Source of the DNA: Paenibacillus sp. FSL H3-0469
Lineage (GTDB): Bacteria; Bacillota; Bacilli; Paenibacillales; Paenibacillaceae
Reading direction: 5' to 3'
NCBI RefSeq assembly: GCF_038051945.1
Contig: NZ_CP150302.1
Span: 7,130,001-7,194,000, forward strand
DNA length: 64,000 bases
Part shown: positions 25,149 through 34,815 of the stretch, piece after piece
Position numbering within the stretch: position 1 is the first letter of the stretch
How the letters are laid out: each line of letters begins with the position of its first letter
Made by a program: the position numbers and the translations under genes
Notes under the pieces: generated by a model
Told to the model about the DNA's origin: nothing
Databases searched by the model: none
What the model saw: only the letters and a program-made list of their open reading frames with translations

Positions 25149-28100
25149 ATGGCAAAAGTATACGAATTCAGCCGCCAGCCCAGATTTTTGCCGGATATGC
25201 CTGGCGGTGAACTGGAAATTCCGAATCCTCCGCATGCCTATGCTAAACCGGAGATCGCCTGGATGGCGCTGCTGGTGCCACCTGCCGTAATGCTCGTCAT
25301 TACCGTGCTGCTGGCACTGACAGCCCAGTCTATGTATATGATGCTCTCCATTGCCATGACGGTAACCACGCTTCTGTTTTCCTTCACGGGTGCAGCGTCG
25401 CAGATCCGTAAGTATAACCGGCAGAAGAAGGAGCGGGAGCAGAAGTATCTGCAATATATTGCCGATGTCCGTACCGAGCTGTCACTGGCCCGGACTCAGC
25501 AGAGCAAGGCGCTGCACGAGATGAACCCGGAGCCTGAAGCCTGTCTGCATCGGCTTCAGCAGCATGACAGCAAGCTGTGGGAACGGACGCCGGTTCACCA
25601 GGATTTTCTCTCCTTGCGGCTGGGAGTAGGCAGTGTGCCGTCCGCCTTACGTATCGTATACAACAAGCAGGCAGTCGTGCTGGAGAATGACCCGCTGCTG
25701 ATGGAGCCGCACCGGCTGGCGCTGGAGTTCGCCAAGGTTCCTGATGCACCGGTTACGGTTAACCTGCTGGAGGCAGAAATCTGCGGCCTGGCAGGAGAGG
25801 CAGAGCGAACCCGGCATCTGCTGCAGCAAATGGTCCTGCAGCTGGTGACGCATCACGGATACGATGATGTGAAGCTCGTGCTGCTGGTGCCGGAGGAACG
25901 TGTTCAGGATTGGAGTTGGCTTAAGCATCTGCCCCATGTGTGGAATGAGGATTTCACCACCCGTTACCTGCTCTGCGGCCGGCCGATGGCCCACCCTGTG
26001 CTGGGTGAATTACAGGAGATTCTGAGGGAACGGGAGCTGCGCACGGTGCACGGGAGTTTGCATCCGCATTATGTCTTTATCATTGAAGATCCTTCGCTGC
26101 TTGAGAATGAACCTATTTACAATTATCTCTATAACGGGAATTCCCGGCTTGGCGTATCCTCGATGTTCATTGCAGCCAATAAAGCCTATCTTCCGATGAA
26201 CAGCCGCGTAGTGATCCATATGAACAGTAAGAGTGCTGAACTCGCGGACAAAATATCGGGAGTCAAGCTGACCTTCGTGCCCGATCAGGTGAATACAAGA
26301 ACGCTTGAACAGTCGGCCCGTAAGCTGGCCCCTCTGCGTCTGCGGTCTACGGGAGCAGCGTTTGCTCTTCCTGCTTCGGTCACACTGCTGGACATGCTGG
26401 GGGTCCGTACCGTGGAGGAACTGGATTTCCCGTCCATTTGGAGCCGCAACAAGACGTTCAGGGGAATGAGTGTCCCTATCGGTGTACGCGCAGGCGGAAA
26501 CGCATTTCGTCTGGATCTGCATGAGAGCGGGCATGGCCCCCACGGCCTGGTTGCCGGGACCACGGGTTCAGGCAAAAGCGAGCTGCTTCAGAGCCTGATT
26601 ATTTCGCTGGCGATCCACTATCATCCGCATGACCTGGTCTTTGTCCTGATTGACTACAAGGGCGGCGGGATGGCCGATGTATTCCGGGGGCTTCCGCACC
26701 TGGTGGGGACGATTACCAACCTGGGCGGGAATGAGACGAACCGGGCGCTGCTCTCCATCAAAAGCGAGCTGCTGCGCCGCCAGCGGCTGTTCGCTGAACA
26801 AGGCGTCAACAATATCGACCGCTACCAGAAGCTGTATCATAACGGAGGCCTGGAACGCGGCATGACGCCTATTCCGCATCTGATCATGATTGCCGATGAA
26901 TTCGCGGAGCTGAAGCAGGATCAGCCCGACTTCATGAAGGAACTGGTCAGTGCCGCGAGAGTAGGGCGAAGCCTGGGGGTGCATCTGATACTGGCTACGC
27001 AGAAGCCGGCAGGAATCGTGGATGATCAGATCTGGAGCAATGCGAAATTCAAGATCTGTCTGAAGGTCCAGGATGAAGCGGACAGCAAGGATGTTATTAA
27101 GCGTCCGGATGCGGCAATGATCAAGGAGCCGGGACGGGCGTTTATCCAGGTAGGGAATGACGAGATCTTTGAGATGTTCCAGTCGGCTTACTCTGGAGCG
27201 ATGTATGATCCTGGCAACGTGCAAAGGCATCACCTCCGGCACAAGCGCATTTACCGGCTGCAGCTCAACGGCAAGCAGGAGCAGATCTATCCGCTGGATG
27301 AAGAGAAGCTGCCTGAGATGGAGGTGCCAAGCCAACTGGAGAGCGTGGTCAAATCGCTGGCAGCTTCTGCCCGGAGCGCAGACATTCACCCGCTCCCCGG
27401 ACCCTGGCATCCTCCGCTGCCTGAATCGGTACATTTAGCGGAATTGTATAAGGCTGGCGGGGGCTGGGAGGAAGCCGGCGGCTGGCCGTCCGTCCAGGAG
27501 ACGCTGAGTATCCCTGTTGGTCTTGTAGATGACCCGCGCGGGCAAAGGCAGGAAGCGCTGATGCTTGATTTGGTCGGGGAGGGCAATCTCTTCATTTACG
27601 GTGCGCCGGGCACGGGCAAAACGGTGTTGCTGAGAACCTTATGTTTGTCAGCGGCTTACCGGTATTCACCGGAAGACGTACATCTATACCTGATGGATTG
27701 CGGAGGCTCTTCGTTCAAAGCGCTTGAAGCGCTGCCCCATTGCGGGGGTGTGATGACGCTGGAGCAAGAGAAGAGTATTCTCCAGTTTACTAAGTTCCTG
27801 TTCCGCACCATGAATGAGCGCAAGCGGATTTTTGAAGACAGCGGGGCGGACGGCTTTGCCGATTACCGGGCAAGGATCGGCAAGCTGGCGTCAGTGGTGC
27901 TTGTGATTGACAACTATTTCGCCTTATCGGAGACCTATGAGGAATTGGATGAGCAGATGGTGGTGCTGGCGCGGGAAGGGACCAAATATGGAATCTATAT
28001 GGTGGTTACGGCTACCAATGCTTCGCTTGTACGCTATAAATTCGCTATCAATTTCAAGAATGCCATCAGCCTGCAGATGACAGAGAAAAGCGAATATGAA

Positions 28101-29042
28101 ATGATTGTCGGCCGCACGGAAGGCCTGGAGCCATCACGTGCGGCCGGCCGGGGACTTGTGCGCAGCAAGCCTCCGCTGGAGTTCCAGACGGCATTGCCGC
28201 TCCTGCCAGAGCAGAAGCATGGAGGAGTGGAGCAGTGGATACTTCACCTGCGTAAACAGGCAGACACCGGGCTGTTAACGGAAGCACCGCGGATTCCGGT
28301 GATGCCGGCTTTCATTGATATCCGTAAGCTGAATGAGGCTTGTGCACTGCCGGAAGGGCGGCTGGCGATTGGACTATCAGATAACGACCTTCAGCCTGCC
28401 GTCCTGGATCTGGACACAACACCTATCGTCATGGTAGCCGGAGATCCTATGTCCGGTAAAAGTACATTGCTGGTATCCTGGGTCACACAGCTGCTGAGAC
28501 AGTCTGGGAAGACCGCCATCTATGCGCTTGATTCGGGGAGTATGGGAATCTACAGTGTGTTGGGGCAGTCCGGTGTAACGGATTTGGCAGCCGTCGATGA
28601 TATGTATGCCTTTGCAGAAGAAATCAAGAATGAGCTTGAGGGCAGACGCCGCTCCCTGCTTGCGGTCAAGAGCAGCGGTGGTGCAGCCGCAGCGCTGTAT
28701 ACCTCATGGCCGCGTATCGTCTTCGTCATTGACCGGCTTACGGAGTTCACGAATGGTGACCTCTATGCCTTGAAAGAATTGCTGGAACGAATGGTGAAGC
28801 AGGAACGGGCGCTTAAGGTTGCCGTTATTGCCGGAGATAACACGTCGGAGCTGGCCGGGAACTGGGACGGACTCGGAAAGGCGATCCGCGAGGAACAATG
28901 CGGACTTCAGCTGGGCAGCCTGAAGGATCAGAATCTGTTCAACGTCCGGTTGCCTTACGGTGAGAAGGAGAAGGAGCTGGAGCCGGGGGATGGCTACCTG
29001 ATTATGAAGAATAAATACTCGGGTATCCGCACGGCTACTTAG
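25149..29042 (+). CDS. essC: EccC/EssC-type FtsK/SpoIIIE ATPase of a type VII secretion system
   Basis: A 1297-aa membrane-anchored ATPase. After ~35 soluble residues, two transmembrane helices lie at about 36-80 (IAWMALLVPPAVMLVITVLLA; MYMMLSIAMTVTTLLFSF). Next come a coiled region (KEREQKYLQYIADVRTELS) and three tandem P-loop domains. Walker A motifs are GTTGSGKSELL (about 470), GAPGTGKTVLL (about 817) and GDPMSGKSTLL (about 1097). The first domain has a good Walker B region (HLIMIADEFAEL). EssC of T7SSb normally carries two N-terminal FHA domains and is ~1480 aa; these are absent, so the layout is closer to actinobacterial EccC. It recognises WXG100-type substrates. ATG 25149 lies seven bases after AGGGGGG; ATG 25143 abuts that site. 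Confidence 0.9.
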   Translation: MAKVYEFSRQPRFLPDMPGGELEIPNPPHAYAKPEIAWMALLVPPAVMLVITVLLALTAQSMYMMLSIAMTVTTLLFSFTGAASQIRKYNRQKKEREQKYLQYIADVRTELSLARTQQSKALHEMNPEPEACLHRLQQHDSKLWERTPVHQDFLSLRLGVGSVPSALRIVYNKQAVVLENDPLLMEPHRLALEFAKVPDAPVTVNLLEAEICGLAGEAERTRHLLQQMVLQLVTHHGYDDVKLVLLVPEERVQDWSWLKHLPHVWNEDFTTRYLLCGRPMAHPVLGELQEILRERELRTVHGSLHPHYVFIIEDPSLLENEPIYNYLYNGNSRLGVSSMFIAANKAYLPMNSRVVIHMNSKSAELADKISGVKLTFVPDQVNTRTLEQSARKLAPLRLRSTGAAFALPASVTLLDMLGVRTVEELDFPSIWSRNKTFRGMSVPIGVRAGGNAFRLDLHESGHGPHGLVAGTTGSGKSELLQSLIISLAIHYHPHDLVFVLIDYKGGGMADVFRGLPHLVGTITNLGGNETNRALLSIKSELLRRQRLFAEQGVNNIDRYQKLYHNGGLERGMTPIPHLIMIADEFAELKQDQPDFMKELVSAARVGRSLGVHLILATQKPAGIVDDQIWSNAKFKICLKVQDEADSKDVIKRPDAAMIKEPGRAFIQVGNDEIFEMFQSAYSGAMYDPGNVQRHHLRHKRIYRLQLNGKQEQIYPLDEEKLPEMEVPSQLESVVKSLAASARSADIHPLPGPWHPPLPESVHLAELYKAGGGWEEAGGWPSVQETLSIPVGLVDDPRGQRQEALMLDLVGEGNLFIYGAPGTGKTVLLRTLCLSAAYRYSPEDVHLYLMDCGGSSFKALEALPHCGGVMTLEQEKSILQFTKFLFRTMNERKRIFEDSGADGFADYRARIGKLASVVLVIDNYFALSETYEELDEQMVVLAREGTKYGIYMVVTATNASLVRYKFAINFKNAISLQMTEKSEYEMIVGRTEGLEPSRAAGRGLVRSKPPLEFQTALPLLPEQKHGGVEQWILHLRKQADTGLLTEAPRIPVMPAFIDIRKLNEACALPEGRLAIGLSDNDLQPAVLDLDTTPIVMVAGDPMSGKSTLLVSWVTQLLRQSGKTAIYALDSGSMGIYSVLGQSGVTDLAAVDDMYAFAEEIKNELEGRRRSLLAVKSSGGAAAALYTSWPRIVFVIDRLTEFTNGDLYALKELLERMVKQERALKVAVIAGDNTSELAGNWDGLGKAIREEQCGLQLGSLKDQNLFNVRLPYGEKEKELEPGDGYLIMKNKYSGIRTAT

Positions 29043-29078
29043 GGCCTTCGAATGGACCCATTTGAGGAGGTGAGCTTG

Positions 29079-29405
29079 TTGCCTACGCCGCAAGAAATCC
29101 GCCGGCAGTCAGGAAATGTAAGCAGTGCGGCGGAGGATATCCGCCGGGAGCAGAGTAAGAATGACAGCAGTGCCGCTCAGAGCAGCAGCTGGTGGAAGGG
29201 TGGAGCCGGGGATACTTACCGCAGTGAGTATCAGGAGATTACCCGGGATGTAACCCGTTTGCTTGGACAGATGCGGGAGCTGCAGAATCAGCTGCAGGCC
29301 CTGGCGGGCGCTGTCCAGCGGGCTGACGATGAACGCAGGGCGAAGGCGAAGGCGGAAGAAGAGGCCCGCCGCGCGCTGGCCGCAGCCGCTGCGAGGAAGA
29401 AGTAA
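29079..29405 (+). CDS. WXG100-type secreted protein
   Basis: A ~108-aa helical-hairpin protein. The first helix (QEIRRQSGNVSSAAEDIRREQ) is followed by the turn SSWWKGGAGDTY, a WxG-type turn (W-K-G), and a second long helix ending in an alanine/lysine-rich tail. WXG100 proteins are T7SS substrates or partners that dimerise and bind EssC/EccC. The gene starts within 40 bp of the ATPase stop. GGAGG at 29066-29070 points to TTG 29079 (or TTG 29076); the ATG at 29052 lies before this site. Confidence 0.82.
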   Translation: MPTPQEIRRQSGNVSSAAEDIRREQSKNDSSAAQSSSWWKGGAGDTYRSEYQEITRDVTRLLGQMRELQNQLQALAGAVQRADDERRAKAKAEEEARRALAAAAARKK

Positions 29406-29438
29406 CGGCAATAGATTCCACGAAGGGAGGTGAATCGA

Positions 29439-29729
29439 ATGGTGAAACAGGTGTTCAGTCCTGAGCAGGCTAGAAGTGTAGCCAGTTCCATTAAAGCTAA
29501 AGGCCAAAGTGCTAAAGATATCATCAACAAGCTGGATAGTGAGATCAAAGCTGCTGAAGCATGGTGGCAAGGTGAATCCTCCAAGGCCTTCATTGAGGAA
29601 TTCAACCAGTTGAAGCCGTCGCTCGACAAGCTGGTCGAGTGTGTGAATGGCATCAGTATGCAATTGAACAAGGTAGCAGAGATCAAGGAGCAAAGCGATC
29701 GCGATATTGCCAGCCAGCTTCGCAGATAG
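29439..29729 (+). CDS. WXG100 family protein
   Basis: A 96-aa protein with the full WXG100 layout: helix one (FSPEQARSVASSIKAKG...), the turn AWWQGESSKAF with W-Q-G, and helix two (SLDKLVECVNGISMQLNKVAEIKEQSDRDI). It is probably the principal Esx-like substrate or a heterodimer partner of the preceding protein. GGGAGGTGA precedes ATG 29439; GTG 29430 lies within that site. A 9-bp perfect hairpin follows the gene at 29756-29777. Confidence 0.88.
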   Translation: MVKQVFSPEQARSVASSIKAKGQSAKDIINKLDSEIKAAEAWWQGESSKAFIEEFNQLKPSLDKLVECVNGISMQLNKVAEIKEQSDRDIASQLRR

Positions 29730-29755
29730 AAGCAGGCGGAATATAGGTATAGGCG

Positions 29756-29777
29756 GCCGGAAGCATAGGCTTCCGGC
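29756..29777 (+). other. Perfect hairpin after the WXG100 gene
   Basis: GCCGGAAGC (29756-29764), loop ATAG, GCTTCCGGC (29769-29777). There is no T tract behind it, so it may protect the 3' end of the WXG100 message or attenuate transcription rather than terminate it. Confidence 0.5.
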
Positions 29778-29890
29778 GCGGCTATGCTTGTTATACATAA
29801 CTTCAGCATACCAGACATCATGAAAGTGATGGTTCAGATATAGAAGTGAAGCAGGCGCAGCAGCAACACTGGGAAAGGGGCAACCGCCAT

Positions 29891-31198
29891 ATGAAAAAAA
29901 TGTTCTGGATGATCGGCTTGTGCACAGCACTTATGATTACAGGCTGCGGACGGACAGATAAGGCTCCAGCCCATGAAACGGGTCAGGCTGCCACGCAGAG
30001 TCCGGCAATCGAAACCCCTACTCCCAGTCCTTCAGCAGTCCCGGCCAAGCAGGTCATTACCGATGAGCAGGAGAATGGAGAAGAGGGCATGTTCCAACTG
30101 GGAATGACCTTGGAAGAACTACGTAAACAATTAGAGGCTGAAGGCATGGACGACAGCAATGAAATTGAGAATGCCGGTGATCCCGCCGATTGGAATCAGG
30201 GACACCGTACCGTTATGACGGACCAAGCTGATTTTACCTTCGATGAGCATGAGCGGCTCTACAGGATTGATGTGACGGATGAATCCCCCACAGCAGCAGG
30301 CCTTAAGGCAGGGGATGCGGAAGCAGAAGTGCTCCGGCTGTATGGGGAGGAGTTCCACACCTATGAAGGGGCTGACGATGGAAGCCGGGTCCTGGAGTAT
30401 GTAATGAAGGATCATTACTTCACGGTATGGCTGCAGGAACAGAAGGTTGGCGGCTGGGGTGTCTCCTCGTATAAAAGGCAAACGAATAGTCCCGTTACGG
30501 AGAGCTATGATCAGGTGAAGCCTGCCGGAGATCATGAAGGCACTGCACTGAAAGAGAAGCTGTATGGAGAGCTTCAGGCCAATATGCAGAAGGTGGAGCA
30601 AAACTCTGATGATTTGATGGCCGCCGTACTGGCCTCTGACCGGATTCGCGGGCTGCAGAGCATCCTGTCCATCGTGCTCAGCGATGCGGAAGTAGAGGAG
30701 ATGCTGGATCAGCAAGAACAGGTACAGCCGCTGCTGAATGACTCTGTCATCTATACTGGCTATTCGACGCAGGGTGTGCATCTGATGGCGATTCTGTCGC
30801 CAACTACGCCGGGGAATGAGAAATTTAAAGCTGCGATGAACCAGCTGCGCGGCAAGGAGGATGAATATGCCTTCCTGTCCGCAATTACAGAGGCATCAGA
30901 TGAACGTTCGCTTGAGGTTGGACTCGATCTGCATGCAGAGGATCTGGCAGGCCCGCGTGAGGAGATTAAGCTTAGCTCGATTACCGTCTCGGACAGTACT
31001 AGCGGAGCAGAGCAGGTAGTGCCTTTTACAGGCAAAGACCTGGAACCGCTCTTGACTCAATACGGCCGCAAGCACAGTTCAGACCTTGCACTGGCAAGCG
31101 GAGCCTGGCACGCCTTCGGCTTCATGGGCACGCTGATCAACGATCCTGTCATAACGGTAGAGCTAGACGGAGAGCCAGTGATTCTGCGGCGCCAGTAG
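29891..31198 (+). CDS. Lipoprotein in the secretion operon
   Basis: A 435-aa protein with a lipoprotein signal: KKMFWMIGLCTALMITGC, the lipobox cysteine being residue 18. A low-complexity Pro/Thr/Ser linker (about 30-55) follows. A domain with LGMTLEELRKQLEAEG and an AEVLRLYGEEF motif resembles DUF4309-type repeats. The C-terminal domain (about 215-435) is not recognised. It would sit on the outer face of the membrane. Its place directly after the WXG100 genes suggests an accessory role in the apparatus, which is an inference. The start ATG 29891 is chosen because it opens the signal peptide. Confidence 0.75.
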   Translation: MKKMFWMIGLCTALMITGCGRTDKAPAHETGQAATQSPAIETPTPSPSAVPAKQVITDEQENGEEGMFQLGMTLEELRKQLEAEGMDDSNEIENAGDPADWNQGHRTVMTDQADFTFDEHERLYRIDVTDESPTAAGLKAGDAEAEVLRLYGEEFHTYEGADDGSRVLEYVMKDHYFTVWLQEQKVGGWGVSSYKRQTNSPVTESYDQVKPAGDHEGTALKEKLYGELQANMQKVEQNSDDLMAAVLASDRIRGLQSILSIVLSDAEVEEMLDQQEQVQPLLNDSVIYTGYSTQGVHLMAILSPTTPGNEKFKAAMNQLRGKEDEYAFLSAITEASDERSLEVGLDLHAEDLAGPREEIKLSSITVSDSTSGAEQVVPFTGKDLEPLLTQYGRKHSSDLALASGAWHAFGFMGTLINDPVITVELDGEPVILRRQ

Positions 31199-31248
31199 AA
31201 GGAGTAAAGATAAGGCTTGTCACAAGCTCATTTGAGGAGGATATGAAG

Positions 31249-32058
31249 ATGAAAAAAATAACAACATGGTTCACAGCTCTATTACTGCTAATCTCGCTAA
31301 TGCCTGTATCGGCACATGCCGCCCAGTCTGTCCGGGTGGTGGTGGACGGCTCCAAAATCAGCTTCCCGGATGCCCAGCCGTTTCTCGACAAGCAGAACCG
31401 GGTACAGGTGCCGGTCCGCTTCGTGAGTGAAGCACTGGGGGCGAAGGTTGGCTGGACTCCAACTTCCAAGACGGTAACGGTGGAACTCAATGGCAAGAAG
31501 CTGGTGCTGGTCATCGGGAACCGGCAATTTACGTTGGATGGCGTTAAGAAGACGATGGATACCGCCGCCCTGATGAAGAACGGCAGAACGTTCGTGCCGC
31601 TGAAGTTCGTCAGCGCAGGGCTGGGCGTAGGCGTGAACTGGGATCAGCGGGTCAGCACCGCTTATATTTCTACGGATGGCAAGACGCCTGTGATCAGCTC
31701 CGCACCCGCTAAGGGCACTGCCAAGACATCCAACGGATTCACTTATTATACGAATACAGGCTCTATGCTTCAGGTTAATTCTTCTACTGAGAATCCTCCC
31801 AAGGGCAAGGCCGTCCTTGTCATTCTGGTCGATTTCGAGATCGAGGGTGCCGATTATGCCATGCAAATGAAGGAAGCAGAAGCGATTATGCGGCAAAAGA
31901 TTGAGCCGGCTACTGTAGATGCCATGCTGGACTATGTTGCTCCAAAGAAGACAGTAGAGTACAACCTGCCCTTTAGAACATTTGAAGATGCAAAATACAA
32001 AATTAATGTGTCTTCTACCGAATATAACGCGCTGGTTTTTACTATATACAGAAAATAG
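31249..32058 (+). CDS. Secreted stalk-domain ('copper amine oxidase N-terminal') protein
   Basis: A 269-aa exported protein. A signal peptide ends near residue 25 (VSAHAA). Two stalk-domain halves follow, with VQVPVRFVSEALGAKVGW and TFVPLKFVSAGLGVGVNW, the usual PxRFVSEALG motifs. The C-terminal ~120 residues form an unrecognised domain that includes KAVLVILVDFEIEGADYAMQ. GGAGG at 31236-31240 fits ATG 31249 (ATG 31243 is only two bases from it). It is probably a cell-surface component, and lies 10 bp before the next gene. Confidence 0.83.
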   Translation: MKKITTWFTALLLLISLMPVSAHAAQSVRVVVDGSKISFPDAQPFLDKQNRVQVPVRFVSEALGAKVGWTPTSKTVTVELNGKKLVLVIGNRQFTLDGVKKTMDTAALMKNGRTFVPLKFVSAGLGVGVNWDQRVSTAYISTDGKTPVISSAPAKGTAKTSNGFTYYTNTGSMLQVNSSTENPPKGKAVLVILVDFEIEGADYAMQMKEAEAIMRQKIEPATVDAMLDYVAPKKTVEYNLPFRTFEDAKYKINVSSTEYNALVFTIYRK

Positions 32059-32068
32059 GTGTAGATGG

Positions 32069-34786
32069 ATGAAGAGAGCCCTGGTTCTAGCCATACTATC
32101 GGTCATTTTTGTCGCTGCCGTCTTCCAAATGGATACCTATTCGGATGCACGCGGGAAGCCGGCCACTCCGGCCGAAGTGCTGAAATTCGCCAACGAAGAT
32201 TACCTGGACTTATATGGTGTGAAGGATTACTTCAAGGAGGAGACCTCCAAGGGCAGCTACCGGAAGGATCTGCTGCAAAAAAGGATTGCTTCAGGTGCCG
32301 AACGTTACTATGAAATCGTCTACGGGACCAGTCATGGCACCCAATTGGACGGAGGGCTCTATGAATATTCCGGCTATACCCGGGAAGGCAACTCGGTACC
32401 GACAGAGAATGTTCCCTGGTTCGCCGGGTGGAGCGGGACGCAGATTCAGAATCTCTCCCTGATTAAGGAATCCTGGGAGGATGATGCCGTTCAGCAAAAA
32501 TTCAAAGTTAACACAAATAAATTTGACCGCTATCAAAACACTAACAACTCAAAGCTCACCGCCTATCTCACAGACGGGACCTTTGAGCAGGCGATTATCG
32601 AGGGCTTGAATTTTGAATACGGCGGCAACCGTACGTATAAGGATTTCATGTACCGTGATCAGAATAAAGAGCTTCAAGATAAGAAGGTCTATACCAACAA
32701 CGCCACTCCGTCCAAGGGCGGCAAGTGGATTGACTATGTTCATGTGCTCCAGCCGCCCACGTATTTCTCGTGGGGGTATGGAACCGTCTATATCTCCCAT
32801 AACAGCGGGAATATCACGTATTTGGACATTCCGATTGCACCACTGGCATTAGTCGAGCAGGAATACGACTTGAAGGCTGAATTCGAACAGCTGCCGCTGC
32901 AGGCGCAGACCGGTGAACAGGTGCAAGTACAGATCCGGGTGGATTCATCTTTTCCTGAAGAGATTAAGACCCCCTTCCGTTGGGAGATTATTCAGGTGAG
33001 TACAGGCAAGGCCATCAATAGCTCTTCGGCAAAGCTGACGTTCACCGGTCATGCGCAGAAGGGTAGCGGGGAGCTTGTCATTCCCAAGAACGGGGAGCGC
33101 TTGCTGGAAGCCAGCTTCAAAATGCCGGACAGCGAGGTGCGAATTAAGTTCAGTGTGAACCCGGAGGGGAAGACCCCCAAGGAGAAGCAGCTGGCTAATA
33201 ACGTGCTCGATTCGCATCCAATCGCCGTCAAGCTGCTGAAGCCGCAGCCGCTGGGCTATAATGTGCTGACCCGGCAGGTGGAATTCCCGATCTACGGCGG
33301 TGCACCGTTAGTTGCCCAGTTGTACTTACCCCGCGGAAGCTGGATCAACAATGCTACCGGACAACTGCATGTGACCAATGCGACCCCGGATGTATTCCGG
33401 CAATATAATGTTTCGGGCAATCCTGTAGTGGATGATCCGGGGAGTCACATTTCGCGCCAGCCCATCGTCAGCGCGGTGATTGACCGCAAGGATTTCGGCG
33501 ATGACCCTGAGCATGGCAAATGGCTGAATCCGGCTAATCCATACTCTCCTGCGGTAAAAGAAGGCCGGGTGGACTTCCAGGGCGGAGTCCAAAGAACCTA
33601 TAAGTATGACGTGACGAGCTGCAGCAATGGTACCTGCACCACACGGACAGTAACTGATACGGCAACCGCCAGCTTCCCGCAGGGAACGGACCGGAAGCTC
33701 TATGAGATGTATTTCTATCATGGACGCAAGGAAGTACCAGAGCCTGTGGTAGATAGTAAGATCGAGCAGAACACCGGGACCTCTCTATCCAAGAAGCTGC
33801 TGTGGAGAACCGAGCCGTATCCGGTGGATGTCATCCGCTGGATGTACCATTTAGATAAGAATAATCAAGCCTATCAGGCTGTAGCTGTAAATGGGCAATA
33901 CAAGCGTTCGTTCACGCAGCAAGGTATGGGCGACATTGCATGGAGTGCAGACCGTCCGCAGCGCCAAGAATACCAGACTTCACGGACTGCGGCCAAAGAA
34001 GGACAAGCGGGTAAAGCTGGCTATGATAAAGCGGTGTTCGCCACGGACCGGGAATTGCAGCGCTTCAATTATCCGGTGAAGTCGGGCTACTATTTTAACC
34101 CGGCAGGGTCCTATTCCTTCAAGGTAAAGACCGTAGTGTACAAGCCGGTCAAGGACGATACCGAGGATCATAAAGAGCTGGTGCAGCGGGTCATTGATTC
34201 GTTCCGTTATGAGAATGATCTGATCTACATCAACAACAAAAAGATTGCCGTAAACCTGAGCAATGAGCCGCTTGCCAAGCAGGGCGGAGGGTTTGCCCGT
34301 AAAACCGGCATACTGACTGCCGCGAGTCCAAAGGGTGTGAATGGTGAAGTGCTGCTGGCCGTAACGGACCGCAGTACAGATGGCAGCCGTTACAGCAAAA
34401 AGGTAGTGGAGCTGGAGCATTCACAGGACGTAAAGGGCGATACCCATGAATACTGGAAAAAGGTGATGGAGGGCTATAGCCAGTCCTCTACGGCAGGGAG
34501 CAATACTGCTTTTGAATATAAGGAATTCGTAAAAGACGGGCAGAAAATGTATCAGATTACGGAAGAGACCCGCGTTACGATTGTGATCAACCCAAAGAAC
34601 AGCTATCTGTATACCCACGCCAATATGGCGGACGGTGAGTATCCGATTAAAGTGTCGGTTGGGAATGTGGAGCTTGGCAAGAGCAAGCTGGCTTATCGCA
34701 CGTTAGGCTCCATTCAAGGTATTACGACACTGGACGGCATGACGGTAACGGTAAAAGGCTCCATGTTCGATGACTTGAATAACTAG
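32069..34786 (+). CDS. Large secreted protein of unknown function
   Basis: A 905-aa protein with an N-terminal signal or anchor helix (KRALVLAILSVIFVAAVFQ). The rest is predicted extracellular, with Ig/CARDB-like strand-rich segments (TGEQVQVQIRVDSSFPEEI about 300; VEFPIYGGAPLVAQLYLPRG about 410) and a small Cys pair region (SCSNGTCTTRTVTD). No enzyme motif was recognised. It lies between the stalk protein and the first toxin gene. Its last ~80 to 240 bases reappear as degenerate stubs before toxin genes 2, 4 and 5, so its 3' end was copied along with the toxin modules. The start ATG 32069 follows a weak site (TAGGTG). Confidence 0.72.
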   Translation: MKRALVLAILSVIFVAAVFQMDTYSDARGKPATPAEVLKFANEDYLDLYGVKDYFKEETSKGSYRKDLLQKRIASGAERYYEIVYGTSHGTQLDGGLYEYSGYTREGNSVPTENVPWFAGWSGTQIQNLSLIKESWEDDAVQQKFKVNTNKFDRYQNTNNSKLTAYLTDGTFEQAIIEGLNFEYGGNRTYKDFMYRDQNKELQDKKVYTNNATPSKGGKWIDYVHVLQPPTYFSWGYGTVYISHNSGNITYLDIPIAPLALVEQEYDLKAEFEQLPLQAQTGEQVQVQIRVDSSFPEEIKTPFRWEIIQVSTGKAINSSSAKLTFTGHAQKGSGELVIPKNGERLLEASFKMPDSEVRIKFSVNPEGKTPKEKQLANNVLDSHPIAVKLLKPQPLGYNVLTRQVEFPIYGGAPLVAQLYLPRGSWINNATGQLHVTNATPDVFRQYNVSGNPVVDDPGSHISRQPIVSAVIDRKDFGDDPEHGKWLNPANPYSPAVKEGRVDFQGGVQRTYKYDVTSCSNGTCTTRTVTDTATASFPQGTDRKLYEMYFYHGRKEVPEPVVDSKIEQNTGTSLSKKLLWRTEPYPVDVIRWMYHLDKNNQAYQAVAVNGQYKRSFTQQGMGDIAWSADRPQRQEYQTSRTAAKEGQAGKAGYDKAVFATDRELQRFNYPVKSGYYFNPAGSYSFKVKTVVYKPVKDDTEDHKELVQRVIDSFRYENDLIYINNKKIAVNLSNEPLAKQGGGFARKTGILTAASPKGVNGEVLLAVTDRSTDGSRYSKKVVELEHSQDVKGDTHEYWKKVMEGYSQSSTAGSNTAFEYKEFVKDGQKMYQITEETRVTIVINPKNSYLYTHANMADGEYPIKVSVGNVELGKSKLAYRTLGSIQGITTLDGMTVTVKGSMFDDLNN

Positions 34787-34815
34787 ACGGCGGATTTGTA
34801 CTCTGGAGGTGAAGC

